A DNA stretch of 64,000 nucleotides from positions 5,828,001 to 5,892,000 of the forward strand of contig NC_003283.11 of NCBI RefSeq assembly GCF_000002985.6. Direction: 5' to 3'. Numbering within the stretch: the first letter of the stretch is position 1; the number at the start of each line of letters is the position of its first letter. Shown one piece after another: positions 1 through 16,503 of the stretch. A program made the position numbers and the translations under genes. Below the pieces are notes generated by a model. It saw nothing but the letters and a program-made list of their open reading frames with translations. It searched no databases and was not told where the DNA came from. The DNA comes from Caenorhabditis elegans. Its lineage: Eukaryota > Nematoda > Chromadorea > Rhabditida > Rhabditidae.

Positions 1-4694
<4,694 letters not shown>

Positions 4695-5935
4695 ATGTCT
4701 TTTTAATTTTATTGGGTTTTACTGTATTTTTTCAAACTTTAAACCATTATATTATTTATTGTTCTCTTTTTAGTTGCATCAATTGAAATGCAATTCAAAT
4801 AATTGCGTCATGAATCTGTGTAAACGTTTAATCCTGATCTTTTCGTCTTAACTTGTTCACATGAATCTAAGCAGCCTCGCCATCAACACGTTGACCGTTC
4901 TATGATAACCCAGTCATTCTCTATCTCGCCTCGCTTCCTCTTTGCCCATTCCCCTTGACGAATAGGGTAATTAATCAATTGCACCGCGCAGAAGACACAG
5001 GGTTCCGGCGTGGGCGACAGTCAAAAAAGGAAGTGTGGAATGTGTGTGAAGATATCAAATATTTGTGACGTTCTCTGTTGTCTTGACAGGAAGAGAGAAG
5101 CGTTAACTATTTCATATTCCGATGACGTATTTGTTTGATGTTGTCGATGAAATTTACAGTTACATCATCGAAACGGTTATCCTTCAAAGGTCATCTGGAA
5201 ATTTTGAAATTAGAAAACAAGTTGATTTTTACATCATTGGTTTCGTAGCCATAGATCACCGATCATAAATGAAATATCATCAATTTCATGATTTTTTTCA
5301 TATGGTTTAGACTTTGGAGAGGGACCAAACGCTACTAAATACTTGGAACTTTATTAACATTGTATTATAATATTCAGAAATTTGCACTTTTCGCGTCAAT
5401 GAATACGGTAACTGGTCTCGATGGGACAATTTTTTGTTCTGAAAAAAAGATTGAGCCTTTAATGACTACTGTAATGATTTCCAACTCTCGTTGCTATTGA
5501 TGTCGCTTTTGTTCAATAAAAAATAAATTTATTCAATAAAAAATTAAAGGAATCATATACGAAAAAATCATAGCCTTCTGCGATTATCGAAATTTGTCGT
5601 GTTGAGATCGGGTACCGTATGTTTGGCTGAAAAATCTGATTCCTCGCGGCTAAACCTGTCTGAAAAATTCCATGCTACGTTAGGTAGACGTTTCATTTTC
5701 AGATAACAGCGAAAATGCAGAATCTATGACATTGTCAAATTGCGCGTGTTCAGAGACTTGCTGAAACATAGACCCGAAAAAAGTTCACAACAGAATGAAG
5801 TCATCTTGTAACTGATTACCTCATATTCAGGCGTGGCTGGACTCAATGATATAGACGAAAATATTGGAAATCGTAAATGCATGACTGGTCATTCAAACTA
5901 GAACCCGATGCAGCAAAACATTAGACATTATTCCG
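4695..5935. other. Intergenic: let-418 3' UTR and upstream region of the GPCR gene
   Basis: No coding exon could be supported on either strand. The left part should hold the let-418 3' UTR and the right part the promoter of the chemoreceptor gene. AT-rich with short A and T runs, and a small AATAAA-rich patch near 5515-5545. Nothing else stands out. Confidence 0.6.
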
Positions 5936-7137
5936 ATGTCGGCACAAAGCAGACTCGATGAATACTTCAAAAAGAATTACTACACTGTATGCGAAAAATC
6001 GACAAGTTTCATGAGTTCAACAGATTTTATTGTCTATCCTCTTCAACTTTCCACAATTCTGAATATTCCTTTATTTGTTCTAGCAGGGTACTGTATATTA
6101 CAGAAAACACCGAAATCAATAGGTTCTACTAAATGGGCATATTTCAATATGCACATTTGGTAAGCTGCATTTAAATTATATCATGAATTTAAATGCGCTT
6201 CAATTCTCTGTTTTCAGGATGTGCTTACAAAGTTTATTAACAAGTACGTTACTAACACCTATCACGTGGCTGCCAACAATCGGATCATCTATGATGGGTC
6301 TATTTTCATATATTGGAGTGCCAGAAACTGTGCAGTTTTATTTATTTGTAATTGTAATGTTTGGTAAGTTATCAAAAGTTCTACCAATAATTAGAAAATA
6401 CTCTGTTCACAGTTACTATGTCGTCAGTAGTGTCACCTTTTGAAAATCGACATAACGCAATTCAACACAATACACTTCGAATTTCAACATCCTGGGTTCG
6501 ATACTTGGTTACTAGTGCCAACTATTTGGTTTCTTTCAGTTTTCCGATTCCATTTTTGTTTAATATCCCAAACCAGGAATCAGCAAAACTCCTCATTTTA
6601 CAAAATGTACCTTGTCCACAAGAGGAATTCTTCACTTTGAGTGTTTTCTCAATATCTACAGATGCTAACTTTAGATTGATATACATGGTTTCAATGCTCA
6701 TATTTCTATGTTCTACATTCGTTCAACTTTTATTTTATGCATTCACTTGCTTACGATATCTTGTCTTTTCAAAATCAAGTAGCTTTTCAAAAAGAACAAT
6801 CGAACTGCAGAAAAAGTTTTTTATTGGAATTCTCATTCAAGTTCTTGTTCCATATGCATTCATAGTGCCTTCAGTGTCATATTGCTGCTATTCGGTTTAT
6901 TCGAATTATTATAATCAAAGTTGTTTAAAGTTGTTCAAAATTTCAAAATTGTTCAAAGTTTCAGTGCTCAACAACTTTTTCGTTTTGGTTTTCAACTTCT
7001 ATGGAACGGTATCAACAATAGGACTTATATCTTGTCATACAGCGTATTGGAAGTTTGCGAGAAAATTGATAATGTTTAAGTCGAGAACAGATTTGGCGAG
7101 TAATATTTCGGTGTCAAGAAACAATCAAATACAATAG
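5936..7137 (+). CDS. srh-family seven-transmembrane chemoreceptor (serpentine receptor class H)
   Basis: Four exons: 5936-6159, 6218-6363, 6413-6919 and 6965-7137, giving about 350 residues, normal for the family. Seven hydrophobic segments are spread along the protein. Family hallmarks include GYCILQKTP with a KW after TM1, MGLFSYIGVPETVQFYL, and FENRHNA after TM3. The last intron (6920-6964) is 45 nt with no in-frame stop, so the ORF reads straight through it. Removing it restores the family-like junction YYNQ-MLNNF and deletes a Leu/Lys/Phe-rich insertion. srh receptors are nematode-specific GPCRs of the Str superfamily, mostly in chemosensory neuron cilia; the ligand is unknown. The start is the first ATG of the frame and places the usual short N-terminus before TM1. 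It lies between let-418 and a collagen on the other strand, so it is probably transcribed alone. I cannot assign an srh number. Confidence 0.85.
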
Positions 7138-7893
7138 GAGTAAAAAAATTACCTTTAATCACCAATGAAAATTTGCAATGTCATTTTTTTGAAAAGCCAA
7201 TGTGCGCTTCTGCGTTTTCAAACTTTTGCCCATGTAACATGTAACGTATGACAATATGTGTATTTAAAAAATTATTTTAAAAAGAAGAAAAAAGATTTCT
7301 GATAGTCTAAACTTTTTGGAAAAATTTCCTAATTTTAAATACAATTTATCCAGTGTTTGTCAGATTATTTTGAGGCTTCCAAAAACTTTTCTTTGCGCCA
7401 CTACTCAACTTTCAACAAAATTGTGCGTTCTAATTTCGCTTGAATAATTTCAAGAATATTTGGAATTTGTATATCATTGTGACCTACACCACAGACCAGG
7501 CGTTGAGTAGTGATTTCTATGATTTGTGTTAGGTAGTTGGGAAAAAGTAGTTAGAAGTTAGATGTCAAACTATACATATAGCATAGCGTTCAGAGAGTTT
7601 TCATAATGAATTTCTGTCTAATAAGAAAGTGATGTGAAAATATTACTAGAGTTCACAGCTAGACGTATCCAAAAGAATACGTCTAGACTACATCTCAACA
7701 AAACTTAAAAAGCGGAACTAAATTCCGAATTCACTTTTTTAAGCATTAAATTTTCAAAAAAAAACTTTGGTTGAAAATATTTTTTGATAGTATTTTCCAG
7801 TTTTCCTGATAAATAACGTTTTTGTGTATATTGTTTTTGGTGTATGTATGTATTGATGAAAATGAAAATTTATTTTCGAAAGAAACAGAACGC
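7138..7893. other. Convergent intergenic region between GPCR and collagen
   Basis: Holds the 3' ends of two convergent genes. On the minus strand the collagen's poly(A) signal lies at its right edge (7869-7874). No exon supported on either strand. Confidence 0.6.
7869..7874 (-). terminator. Poly(A) signal of the collagen gene
   Basis: AATAAA on the minus strand about 20 nt past the collagen stop codon. Confidence 0.7.
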
Positions 7894-8811
7894 TTAAGCC
7901 TTGTAGGCACGAGCTGGGCATGGACAGTATCCAGCATCTGGTCCTGGGGCGGCATCTTCTCCACGAACTCCTGGAGTTCCGTTCTTTCCTGGGGCTCCTG
8001 GTGGTCCTGGGCGTCCAGCGTTTCCTGGCTTTCCAGACTCTCCATCGTTTCCTGGGGATCCTGGTTGTCCGGCTGGTCCGGCCTCTCCACGTGGTCCTGG
8101 TGGTCCTGGACGTCCTGGTTGTCCTGGCTTGTACTCGGTTCCTGGCTCTCCGCGTGGCCCAGCTGGTCCTGGGCGTCCTGGGTTTCCTGGGCGACCTCCA
8201 TCTCCTCCCTCTCCTGGTCCTCCTGGTCCTCCTGGTGGTCCTGGTGGTCCCTTGCGTCCGTTGTCTCCGGATGGTCCAGCTGGTCCGACCTCTCCTGGTG
8301 GTCCACGTGGTCCTGGACGTCCTGGTGGGCATTGAATGCATCCTCCTGGAAGATCGTGAACGATAGCGACGACTTCTCCGGCAAGTCCTGGCTTTCCATC
8401 GTCTCCGTCAGGTCCAGACTCTCCCTGTGGTCCTTGCTCTCCTGGAGTTCCTGGTGGTCCTGGTGGGCATCCTTCGGAGCGTGGTCCGCAGTTACATTGT
8501 TCTGGGAATCCGGATTGGCGAGATCTACGAATACCGAAAAGAGTTTGGAAGTTTGGTGGGGCATCGGTCTCTCCAGTTGGGTTGATGTGCTTGCGAACAA
8601 CACGGTTCCAGGTATCTTGATGAATCTCCTGAAAGGTATGATTGGTGAAACATTCAAAACTTTAAAGTAAGCTTACTCTGAACTCCATCATACCATCCTC
8701 TACTTCCATCTTCATGTCAGAGATCTCCTGAAGGAGAGATCCCATCGTGAAGACGGTCACCAAGCAACAGGTGAGTGCGATCGAAGATCCTACCAGGATA
8801 AGCTTGCCCAT
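7894..8811 (-). CDS. col-140: Cuticle collagen, 289 residues
   Basis: Two exons, 8811-8677 and 8628-7894, with a 48-nt intron; 45 plus 244 residues. The N-terminus ([10 protein letters not shown]) has one hydrophobic segment at about 5-28, typical of the signal anchor of nematode cuticle collagens. A furin-like site RRSR sits at about 79-82, followed by the cysteine knot [10 protein letters not shown] at about 90-98, a short Gly-X-Y block, the interruption [12 protein letters not shown] with CIQC, the main Gly-X-Y block, and the C-terminal [11 protein letters not shown]. These are the homology boxes and cysteine clusters of worm cuticle collagens: secreted by hypodermis, trimerised, cleaved and cross-linked in the cuticle. 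A TATA box lies at 8857-8865 and a poly(A) signal at 7869-7874. The family call is firm; the symbol comes from recalling F26F12.1 beside let-418 and is less sure. Long ORFs on the opposite strand are shadows of the Gly-Pro repeats. Confidence 0.9.
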
Positions 8812-8856
8812 GATAGACTATTGAAGACAAGAGTGATTTCTCCGTTGTCGCTATTG

Positions 8857-8865
8857 CTATTTATA
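8857..8865 (-). promoter_or_regulatory. TATA box of the collagen gene
   Basis: Minus-strand TATAAATAG about 45-55 nt upstream of the collagen ATG, a spacing usual for strongly expressed worm collagen genes with short leaders. Confidence 0.7.
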
Positions 8866-9636
8866 CTGTTTCATTGGGTGTAACTTTCCATCTATCTCCA
8901 ATGGTTACCTATCTATCCATCAAACCTTTTTCTACGTTTTTTTCTGGAAATTGCTAATTCTCTAAGTCTCCGGAAAAGCAAGGTCATTTTCATTTTCTTC
9001 ATTTTCGATTCTTACTGCTTCACTTTCGCGTAAGTGTACGGCAAAACCAGTTTCGTGGCAGAAAAATTTTGATGATAAGAACGGAGAGAAGGAACTAATT
9101 AAGAAAAAAAAATAGGAAGTAACCGTTCACATAGCAACCAAACAACTCAAAAATACAGACGAAATTTTAAATTCTTATTGTAAAGAGTTAAACTATTCAG
9201 TTGTGCCACTTCAAAAAACAAGTATTGAATCTTTGCTCGATGCACCATGTTCTTTATCAGCCTGCACACATACACCGGAGATTCACCAATGATTGTGTAG
9301 CTTAAAGTACAGCCTGGGTTCTGTAACTTCATAACAGCTGCTGCAAAGTTGAATAAGTGTTATTTTTAAAGTTGCAGAAGTGCACTATAAAGTTGTGACG
9401 TTTTGCCAGTGAAGTAGGAAAACGGTGTGTCAAACATGCGTAATTTACGGCAGAATTCAAACATAGCACTGGAAGAAGCTGGTGTAATTTGCCGAGTATG
9501 GACGACTAGCAAACGAAGCAAAAGCTATTTGTAAACCGGAAAAAAACCAACTTAAAACTAAAAATAAACAAACAGAAAAATCAAGTTTATTAAATCGATA
9601 ATTAAACAGTTAAGCTTCTACGATACAAAAATGTTA
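8866..9636. other. Collagen promoter and intergenic region
   Basis: No exon supported. The part nearest 8866 is the upstream region of the collagen. The part near 9600 is the 3' flank of the next minus-strand gene, with its poly(A) signal at 9586-9591. Confidence 0.55.
9586..9591 (-). terminator. Poly(A) signal of the 250-aa hypothetical gene
   Basis: AATAAA on the minus strand about 45 nt beyond the stop at 9637. Confidence 0.65.
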
Positions 9637-10587
9637 CTACTCGAAATACACAGTGCGTCCACTCTTCACATATCCTCCTAAATCCAATACGAGAGCAATA
9701 TCATTGTATCTGAAAAATTAAAAATTGAAAAAAAACAACATCAGAATAATTTTTTGAAAACGAACATTTTCGGTATATTGTTCAACTTCAATTTCTTGTA
9801 TTCAGGTTTCTCGATTTTATACATCTTTCGTTCAAAATCAGGATGTAGCTCCGCGTAGTAGAGTTCTCCAGTTTTCAAATAGTCAGCCTCATCTTTTCCA
9901 TTGTTGAACAACATTTTGGAAATTGGATTAATAATACTTTTAGAAAACTTCGATTGAACTTTGCAGTGATCACTGAAACAAACTATGTTACTACATATTT
10001 CCATAGAACATTGTAAACTCACTAGAAAACCCCATAATCCTTAGCAGCTGTGAGAATAACCATTTTAACTGTGATCTTTTCGTCTTTCGCTGGGTAGTTC
10101 ATCTCGAGAGCATTCTTCGTTGGTACTGCGTAGTTCAAAGATTGAATGGGAGATTTGGGCTCGTTTTTTGGAGCATCCAGATTATTGAGTTTCGGGCGTG
10201 CGAGATTATTATAATTTTGAATGAGCTTCTCCTCCAACAAAGCCTTTTCAAATTCATATTCTTCCGAAATATTCTTATCCCAAGTCAAGGTGTAAGTAAG
10301 TGACGATCTGAAAATTCTTATAGTTTAAAAGAAATAAAAATGGAAAACTAACTGATTGGTAGGTGCATCGTAACAGACTCGCAATTCAGAACTAATTGGA
10401 TTAATGCAATAATCCTGTAGAAGCAATGGAATCAAAGCTTGAAATTTTTTATTCGGGGCAACTTTGAAAAAAGGATTTTCTTGATTGGGATTCTGCAAAA
10501 ATTGGTATTATTTGAATATTAAAATTGAAAATCACATACTTTTTGTTCAGCAGACTGCTCATCATTACCGCATACAAATTCTGTCAT
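9637..10587 (-). CDS. Unrecognised 250-aa protein, five exons
   Basis: Exons on the minus strand: 10587-10540, 10492-10353, 10307-10023, 9972-9766 and 9709-9637. All splice sites are GT-AG with worm-like TTTCAG or TTGCAG acceptors, and the 753-nt total is in frame. The product begins MTEFVCGNDEQ and ends GRTVYFE. It has no signal peptide or membrane segment, is rich in Lys, Asn and Tyr, and contains a Leu-rich N-terminal stretch (FQALIPLLLQDYCINP) and a central Pro/Asn linker. The last exon encodes an LVLDLGGYV stretch, which suggests a folded C-terminal strand. For exon 4 I used the GTTCGT donor at 9765, because it alone keeps the last exon open; an alternative that reads on ends with FKKLF about 9 residues later. 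I do not recognise the family; probably cytosolic or nuclear. Confidence 0.7.
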
Positions 10588-11831
10588 TTTTATTGTTTAA
10601 AAAGTTAAGAAATAATTTAAAACAACGACGTGGCTAATCTTGAGAATAACAATTTACACGTCTCGCCAAAATTCAAATAATTTCTATTAAACATTCATTG
10701 TACATGTTTTTAAACGGAGCTTTTTTGCGGGCAAATTGTCGAATGTTTCCGATTTACGCATGTTTTTTCAAAAGTCTGTATGATTTTGGCTGTAATTTTT
10801 CGAAAACGAACTTTACCTATTCCCAGCGAGTTTCAGCAGAGGATAACAATAAATTGTAAGTCATTGATATCATATATTTTGTATTAGTATGTCGGAGCCA
10901 TTATTATTGCATCCCTTTTCTTCTTTCGAAAACCAAAAAAAAACCAAGTGAACATTTTTGCCCTTTCAAAATTTTTTATTGCTAGTTACTTGTTCAGAGA
11001 AAATACATATTGATCTGGCAGAAAACATATACACTAAAGCAAAATTGAATACAAAAAAAACACGATCTAGGCATATTAGATAGGATAAGGGCAAGTTGAG
11101 TACATAGAAAACGAGGTATTTTCAATTTTTTTTTGATTGTCTTCACTTCACATTAATGTGACACTTTTGAGACAAACGATTAGTTGGGTTTTGTGGATTT
11201 TTTTGTTGCAATTTTCACAAATTTTTGCAGCTTCGCAAGCAAATTTTTCGGGATTGAACGAATTGAACGCCTGCGTTCTTGATGGAGGAGGTGATGGAAA
11301 TTAGAAATTAGGGGCCTAAAAAGGGAAAACCTAGAATTAAATGAAAATTGGCCAATTCCTATAGGAGAAAGGAAATACGTGATCCAGCACATATGGAAGA
11401 TTGGTTTTTGAATTTTCAGCAGAAATTCAGAAGGCGAAAAAAGGAAGATGAAAAAGAAAATATATGAACATGAAAAGTGAATAGATACAAATGGAATAGA
11501 TATACACAATTTTTTTTAGTTCGAAATCATAAATTTCGACATATTGTTTTTGTGAATTGGACAATTTTACAAGTGTTTTTGGGGGGTTTGAGTTTTTCTT
11601 TTTCAGATGTTTTGTGTACACTATTTACAAAAAAAGCTCAGCTGCAAAAGACATACAAACGCTAGACACAGACTTACAATTGAAATATGGGTAGTTGAGA
11701 AAAATGAAGATTAGTTTCAGATTTTGAGGGGGAAAATGCAGTATGAAATATGATAAATGTTGTATGATTAGGGGAGTCAGATAGAGATGAAAAAGTGTAC
11801 ATCTTGATCTTATTTACACTGAAGTCTACAA
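10588..11831. other. Intergenic or long 3' UTR of the IBR gene
   Basis: No exon supported. A minus-strand AATAAA at 10975-10980 could end a long 3' UTR (about 850 nt) of the gene that stops at 11832. A 51-codon plus-strand ORF at 10704-10859 is treated as chance. Confidence 0.5.
10975..10980 (-). terminator. Candidate poly(A) signal of the IBR gene
   Basis: Minus-strand AATAAA about 850 nt beyond the stop of the IBR-domain gene. Plausible only if that gene has a long 3' UTR. Confidence 0.35.
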
Positions 11832-14800
11832 TTAGGCATTGATTTGTTTGAGTTGCTCCAGAACTTTTGAGAGGTTCTTCTCAATTGCTTCATATCTTGT
11901 TGGGAAATCGCATCTGAAAATTATTAATTTTTTAAAAAATAAAGTAAGTAAGCTATCTTCGATTCAGAAGGTTTTTCAAAATAATATTGAGTTCTTTTAT
12001 ACTTCCGAATGCAACCTAGGTCCATTGAAAGAGGGCGTTTGAAATAGGCCACTACATAAATTCAGCAGCAGAGGGAAACTTTTAGAAAAAAGTTCTAAAG
12101 AATCTAAATCTAGAAAAAAAAACATCTAAAACTAAATCTAGAATCTAAAAATTCTCCAGTGCATAATTTCACAATTTTAGAGGCTCTTAAAATTTCTCTC
12201 ACTGTTGATTTTCGTGTCTGAGAAAATCCACACTCGGAGCAATTTTACGAGATAAAGTAGTGAAAATGTGCACTTAAATATTTTTATAATGACTTTTCAA
12301 ACTCAAAGTGCTCCTCTTCAGATAAAATTTTTGTAGTGACCAATTTCAAAGATTCTTTTTCAAATCGTTAGGGTTTAATCGGAAGTCTCAATGTGAGCTG
12401 AGAAACCTTCATTCTTAAAAATTTATAAAGTTGCTTCAAAATTTCTGAGTATCTGGATTACCTTGGATGCTGAATTTCCGCTTCGATAGCAAGCCACTGT
12501 TTCATGAGCTTACTGAGTTGTGGCTTCAAAGCCAATGCCTCTTGTTTCTTCTCGATATATACATAGGCGAGTCCGTTTTCGACGATGGTCAATACCTGTG
12601 ATAAGAAAAAAAAAATTATAAGACTTGCAAGAGATGCGGAACTTACCGTCTTACGGATATCGCGAAGTTTTTCTACGCCAGCGTAGGTACTTTTGAGTTT
12701 GCGAACTGCTTTCTCAAACTCGGTTTTCTTGGATGTAGAGAAACGAAGTTGACGGGCTTCACCACATACATCCGAGAATTCTTTCTTGATTTGCTTGGAG
12801 GCAACAATTGACTCGACGCAACGAGCCGGCAAGACAGCCGATGTCTCCAATTTTCTGACTGCTGCTCCAGTCATTTCATCACGAGACCAGTACGCAACTT
12901 CGAGCATAGCAAGATTTTGTGGACAGAAGACACGTCCACATCCTCCACACTCGGCACGAGATGCCTGATCTCGAACCTCCATCGTGTATCCGCACGCGCA
13001 TTGGATGCGTTTCAGATATTCAGTCTTTTCGAGAACATGAAGCTCATATTCTTTCTCCCATTTTCCGATCCATGTCGCGAATGCGGAGCAAGTCATAGGG
13101 AAGTGAGGTTCACGTTCACACTTTGGACACCAGTGGATTCCACATGAGTAACATGAAGAAGTGTTGAATTCATTGGTGTTGTGGTCGATATGGACGAGTT
13201 GTTTACATGATGGACATTCTCCTATATCACCACCATCGACGTTGGCCAATGATTCAGTAGCAGCGATCTTGGTGTAAAAGTTCAAAAGTGGAAGTGGAAT
13301 GATAGCTGGAAGGATATCATATGCCGATTGTCCATCTCCAAGAACAAATGGAATCTCCAATGGGATACATTTGGCGCGGATTTGATCAACGATGTGCTTG
13401 CAGAGACAATCACGGCATTGCCAGCTGTCATCCAATTCGAAGAGTTCTGAATTCTTGGTGCAATCGCAAGTTGCACACTTCAGCTTCTCAATGACTGGAT
13501 CTTTCTCATCATCGGCATCTTCAAAGTCGAAATCATCAGTTTCAAAGTCGATTCGTTCAAATCGTTCTTCTGGCTCTTCGTTGCTCATTGCTTCGTCACG
13601 AAGAATGGAAGCCATTTTCTCAGCACTCATTACAGGCGCAGAAGTTGCCAACATTGAACTATTGAAGGCTGGTTGGAAGAAATCGCGTTTCAATTCGAAT
13701 CGACTCTTTTGGGAACGATGAACATCGATGCATTCTGGGGCAGCGACACCTCCTTCTTTCCATTCAGCAACCAGCTTTGAGAGAATTGCAACAACTTCTT
13801 GAAGATTGGCTGCATGCTTCAAAAGACCTCTAAGAATCTGATAAGAGAATGGTCCGGATGGAGCAATATCAGAGTTGAGAAGTACTTTTAGATGTTCTTT
13901 CTTTGAAAGGATCGCTCGTTCGACAACAATCATCAGAATCGAAGCTCCATGTGGTTGTTTTTCTCCGAGGACAAGACGAGAAGCATCAATGGAAAGACGT
14001 GTACGTTCTGCATCAAGCCACTGAACGTATACTTTATTGTCAGCTTTCAACTCGTCCACTTCATCCTCCAAAGTATCCCACGTGGAAATATCCAAAAGAG
14101 TCCATTCGAAAGTATGTGGAGCACGGAGCACTTGGGAAATGTCCACAACGTTCAAAGGTCCACTTGACTCGTCTTCGGTTTCATCAGAAGTGATGACTCC
14201 GGCTTCTGATGGCTGAACACTCTCAATGCTCGAGCGTCGAACGAAAACTGGTTTTATGGTGCAAGATTCAGGGGTAATGTAGTCGCCAAGGCAGAATCTG
14301 AAATCCCGACTCGGTTTGTAGATGTATGCGTCGTCAATGTGAACACTCTGATGCATATCATCAATGGATGTTGACATATCATCACGATCCACTCGCTTCA
14401 GATTTTGACGAGTCTTTCCTGCCTTCCGTGTGTTGTAATTTCTATTGAAAAGCTTGCCAGCAAGCACTTTGTGATTCTTATGAGGTTTATAGATTGTGTA
14501 TTGAACCTTCGGCTCTCCGTTTTCATCCAAAGAAACTTCTGATGTTTGGGAGCATTCGGAAGTCGTCGAAGCTTCTGATTCTTTCCGTGCTTTGCGTGTT
14601 TTCTTAGTATTTGTGGTGCCTGTGACAAGAAGTGTTTGAAGATTGGCTCCTTTACCGCCAGCGGTCTCGTGTCGCACAATTTCTCCATTTTTGTCAATTT
14701 CCGTCAATGACACCACATTGTCGATCGTGTCTGAAAATATTGAACAATTTGAATGGGAATTGTGAAATTGCACGAGCCACTCATGTGACTCTTTTGTATT

Positions 14801-14842
14801 GGGAGAAGGCAGTAAAGAACATGCACTTGTTGTAGGGGACAT
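11832..14842 (-). CDS. Divergent RING/IBR (RBR-like) zinc-binding protein, about 803 aa
   Basis: Exons 14842-12647, 12595-12462 and 11913-11832; introns of 51 and 548 nt. The N-terminal half is low-complexity and basic (KTRKARKESEAS), followed by a conserved-looking middle. Zinc-ligand clusters follow: CATCDC...CRDCLC at about residues 453-482, CPSC...CYSCGIHWCPKCE...C at about 538-590 (a good IBR pattern), and CACGYTMEV...CGGCGRVFC at about 617-650. RBR proteins are E3 ubiquitin ligases acting through a RING2 catalytic Cys. Here the first and last modules are atypical, so ligase activity is an inference. The 51-nt intron (12596-12646) is in phase and stop-free. A TTTTCAG at about 14731-14737 on the minus strand might be a real acceptor, so the first about 35 residues are uncertain. 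The C-terminus is helical and charged. Confidence 0.75.
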
Positions 14843-14864
14843 TGTACGCGCTCTTACGAATATT

Positions 14865-14872
14865 TATTTATA
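14865..14872 (-). promoter_or_regulatory. TATA-like element upstream of the IBR gene
   Basis: Minus-strand TATAAATA about 23-30 nt before the assumed ATG. This is close for a TATA box if that ATG is used, another hint that the true 5' structure may differ. Confidence 0.35.
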
Positions 14873-15883
14873 CGGGAGAGAATCAAAAGAAGATGAATGA
14901 TTGTAGTTTGTTTCCAAGTTTTCTGGATAGATCAAGTCCAAATTAAACAAAAAAATCATGTTTTGAAATCTCATTCCGAAAAATCTAGATCGTTGCAACT
15001 TTTTAAAAGTAGAGTACACTCAAGGGAGAATGGTTTGGAAGAGTTCCTATTTTGCTAAAATGACCAAATTTCACATGAAAATAAAAAACAAATCCTCAAA
15101 ATTACTCAAAAAGCTTTTGAAAAATTTGGCAATTTACCAAAACTTTGCCTGAAAATTTTGAAAAATATTTTTAAATAATTGGACAGTGTTTTAGTCAAGT
15201 GTTAGATTATTGTAAGTTTGTTTTGACAAAATTCAAACTGACCATACTCCTTTAAAACAAAAAAAGGGTATATCATTTCTGCAATACTTTGAGTTTGTAT
15301 CTCAAAAATGATAAGAACAAAAGTTGATATTCGTTTACCTTAAACATTTAAAAAATGTGTTTTTTGTGGTATCCTAACAGTTAGAATTACTTAATTTAAT
15401 TATTTGTAAAAGCTGATTTTTTTTAATCTCAAAAATTTCAAACCAATCAGGAACAAATTTTCAATGCACGTGTAGTGTTTTGGATTCAAAATGTCTCAAT
15501 ATAATCAAGTACATCTTGTCCTAATAAATAATTCCACCAACGGAAAAGTCTTGTGATTCCAATTGTCTCTACCAGATCATTTGATCGACAACTCCTGACA
15601 CCACCAGTCACCCCCTCCGTTTCCCAAAAGAACGAGCCAGCACACACATACACACTGAAAAGTTATTGCTTATCGGGAGGAGAGTCAAAGCAGTGTCATG
15701 TGTTTTTCGATCAACTATTCATTTTTCGTGTACTTTGACTTTGGCATGCAATAGAATCTAGTCGTTTTTTTATGAATTGTTCTCGCGGCGCACTAGGAAG
15801 AAAAAATGAAGCGAATAAAACATCATAATGGCTATAAAAATTGAAGAGATAACGTGTGATGAGGCTTCATAGACCGAAAACTT
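14873..15883. other. Intergenic region with A/T-rich nematode-type dispersed sequence
   Basis: No exon firmly supported. Around 15030-15180 there is sequence of the TTGGCAATTTACCAAA type that recurs in inverted form near 19260-19320, a common dispersed motif in worm intergenic DNA. On the minus strand, a TTTTCAG near 15660 could be an acceptor for an alternative last exon of the next gene, but the result would be a short tail only. Confidence 0.45.
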
Positions 15884-16431
15884 TTACAGTATCCTACCTT
15901 TAGCAGTTAAGACACGTTCGACAATCTGCACAGGCATTGACGATCTTCCATCAACGCCCGTCGTCTCCCACGTTGTCTCAGCCTCCAACGCCTCCCAACG
16001 TTTGTTCTTATTCATTGAGTACAGGACGTTCGAGGCGATGCCATCGTGGCTTTCCGAAGCGACGCGCTCCTTGCGCTTCTTTCCGAGCACGTGGTTCGGA
16101 TCGTCGATGGTCTTGACGAGGAATGCGCCAGCCTTGGCGGCCTGGCGTGCATGGCGGTTGGCCACCGCGCTACGTCTGCCCTTCTCCTTCCTGCCCGTCA
16201 GTTTGCCACTCAATTCCGGGAATTCCGTTTCGCTGAAAATAAGCTTTTATGTCAATCAGTTTATTAGTTTATAGATTTAGTAGAGTAGTGATCATAATAC
16301 GTTTTGACACATTTTTAATTACCTATTCTTAAATCAACTCCAAAGCGGCAAAGATCTTACCGACATTGCCTACTGGTAGATGGCATCATCGGATTAGTAG
16401 TGGCCAAATACAGTGAAACACTATTAAACAT
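15884..16431 (-). CDS. Unrecognised basic 139-aa protein (short isoform)
   Basis: Exon 1 is 16431-16361 (MFNSVSLYLATTN...) and exon 2 is 16232-15884, joined in phase 2 through a GTAAGA donor and TTTTCAG acceptor. Exon 2 is far more GC-rich than its surroundings, with strong codon bias, which suggests a real and well-expressed gene. The product is basic and Ala/Arg/Lys-rich (ANRHARQAAKAGAF), with a nuclear-localisation-like GKKRKER and a TETEFPEL-type acidic start; no membrane segment. The frame ends at a TAA just after a possible GTAGGA donor at 15897, so a spliced longer C-terminus is possible. An alternative upstream exon (17638-17719) enters exon 2 in the same phase. I do not recognise the family; a nuclear or RNA-associated role would be a guess. 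Confidence 0.65.
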
Positions 16432-16503
16432 AATAGTCGATTGTTTTGTCAAAGTCTATAGTTGAAAAAGTCTAAGTAACCGAGCGCCGGCCTTCGCCTG
16501 GCT

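Noticed and set aside
7822-8670. Long plus-strand ORFs (up to 282 codons, Trp/Ser-rich or Gly/Pro-rich) across the collagen
   Set aside because: They are antisense or other-frame shadows of the Gly-X-Y repeat DNA. The minus-strand frame with signal anchor, RRSR site and cysteine clusters is the real one.
10704-10859. 51-codon plus-strand ORF ending at a GTAAGT-like site, could be a first exon
   Set aside because: No partner exon on this strand in the following kilobases, which are occupied by a minus-strand gene. Too short to support.
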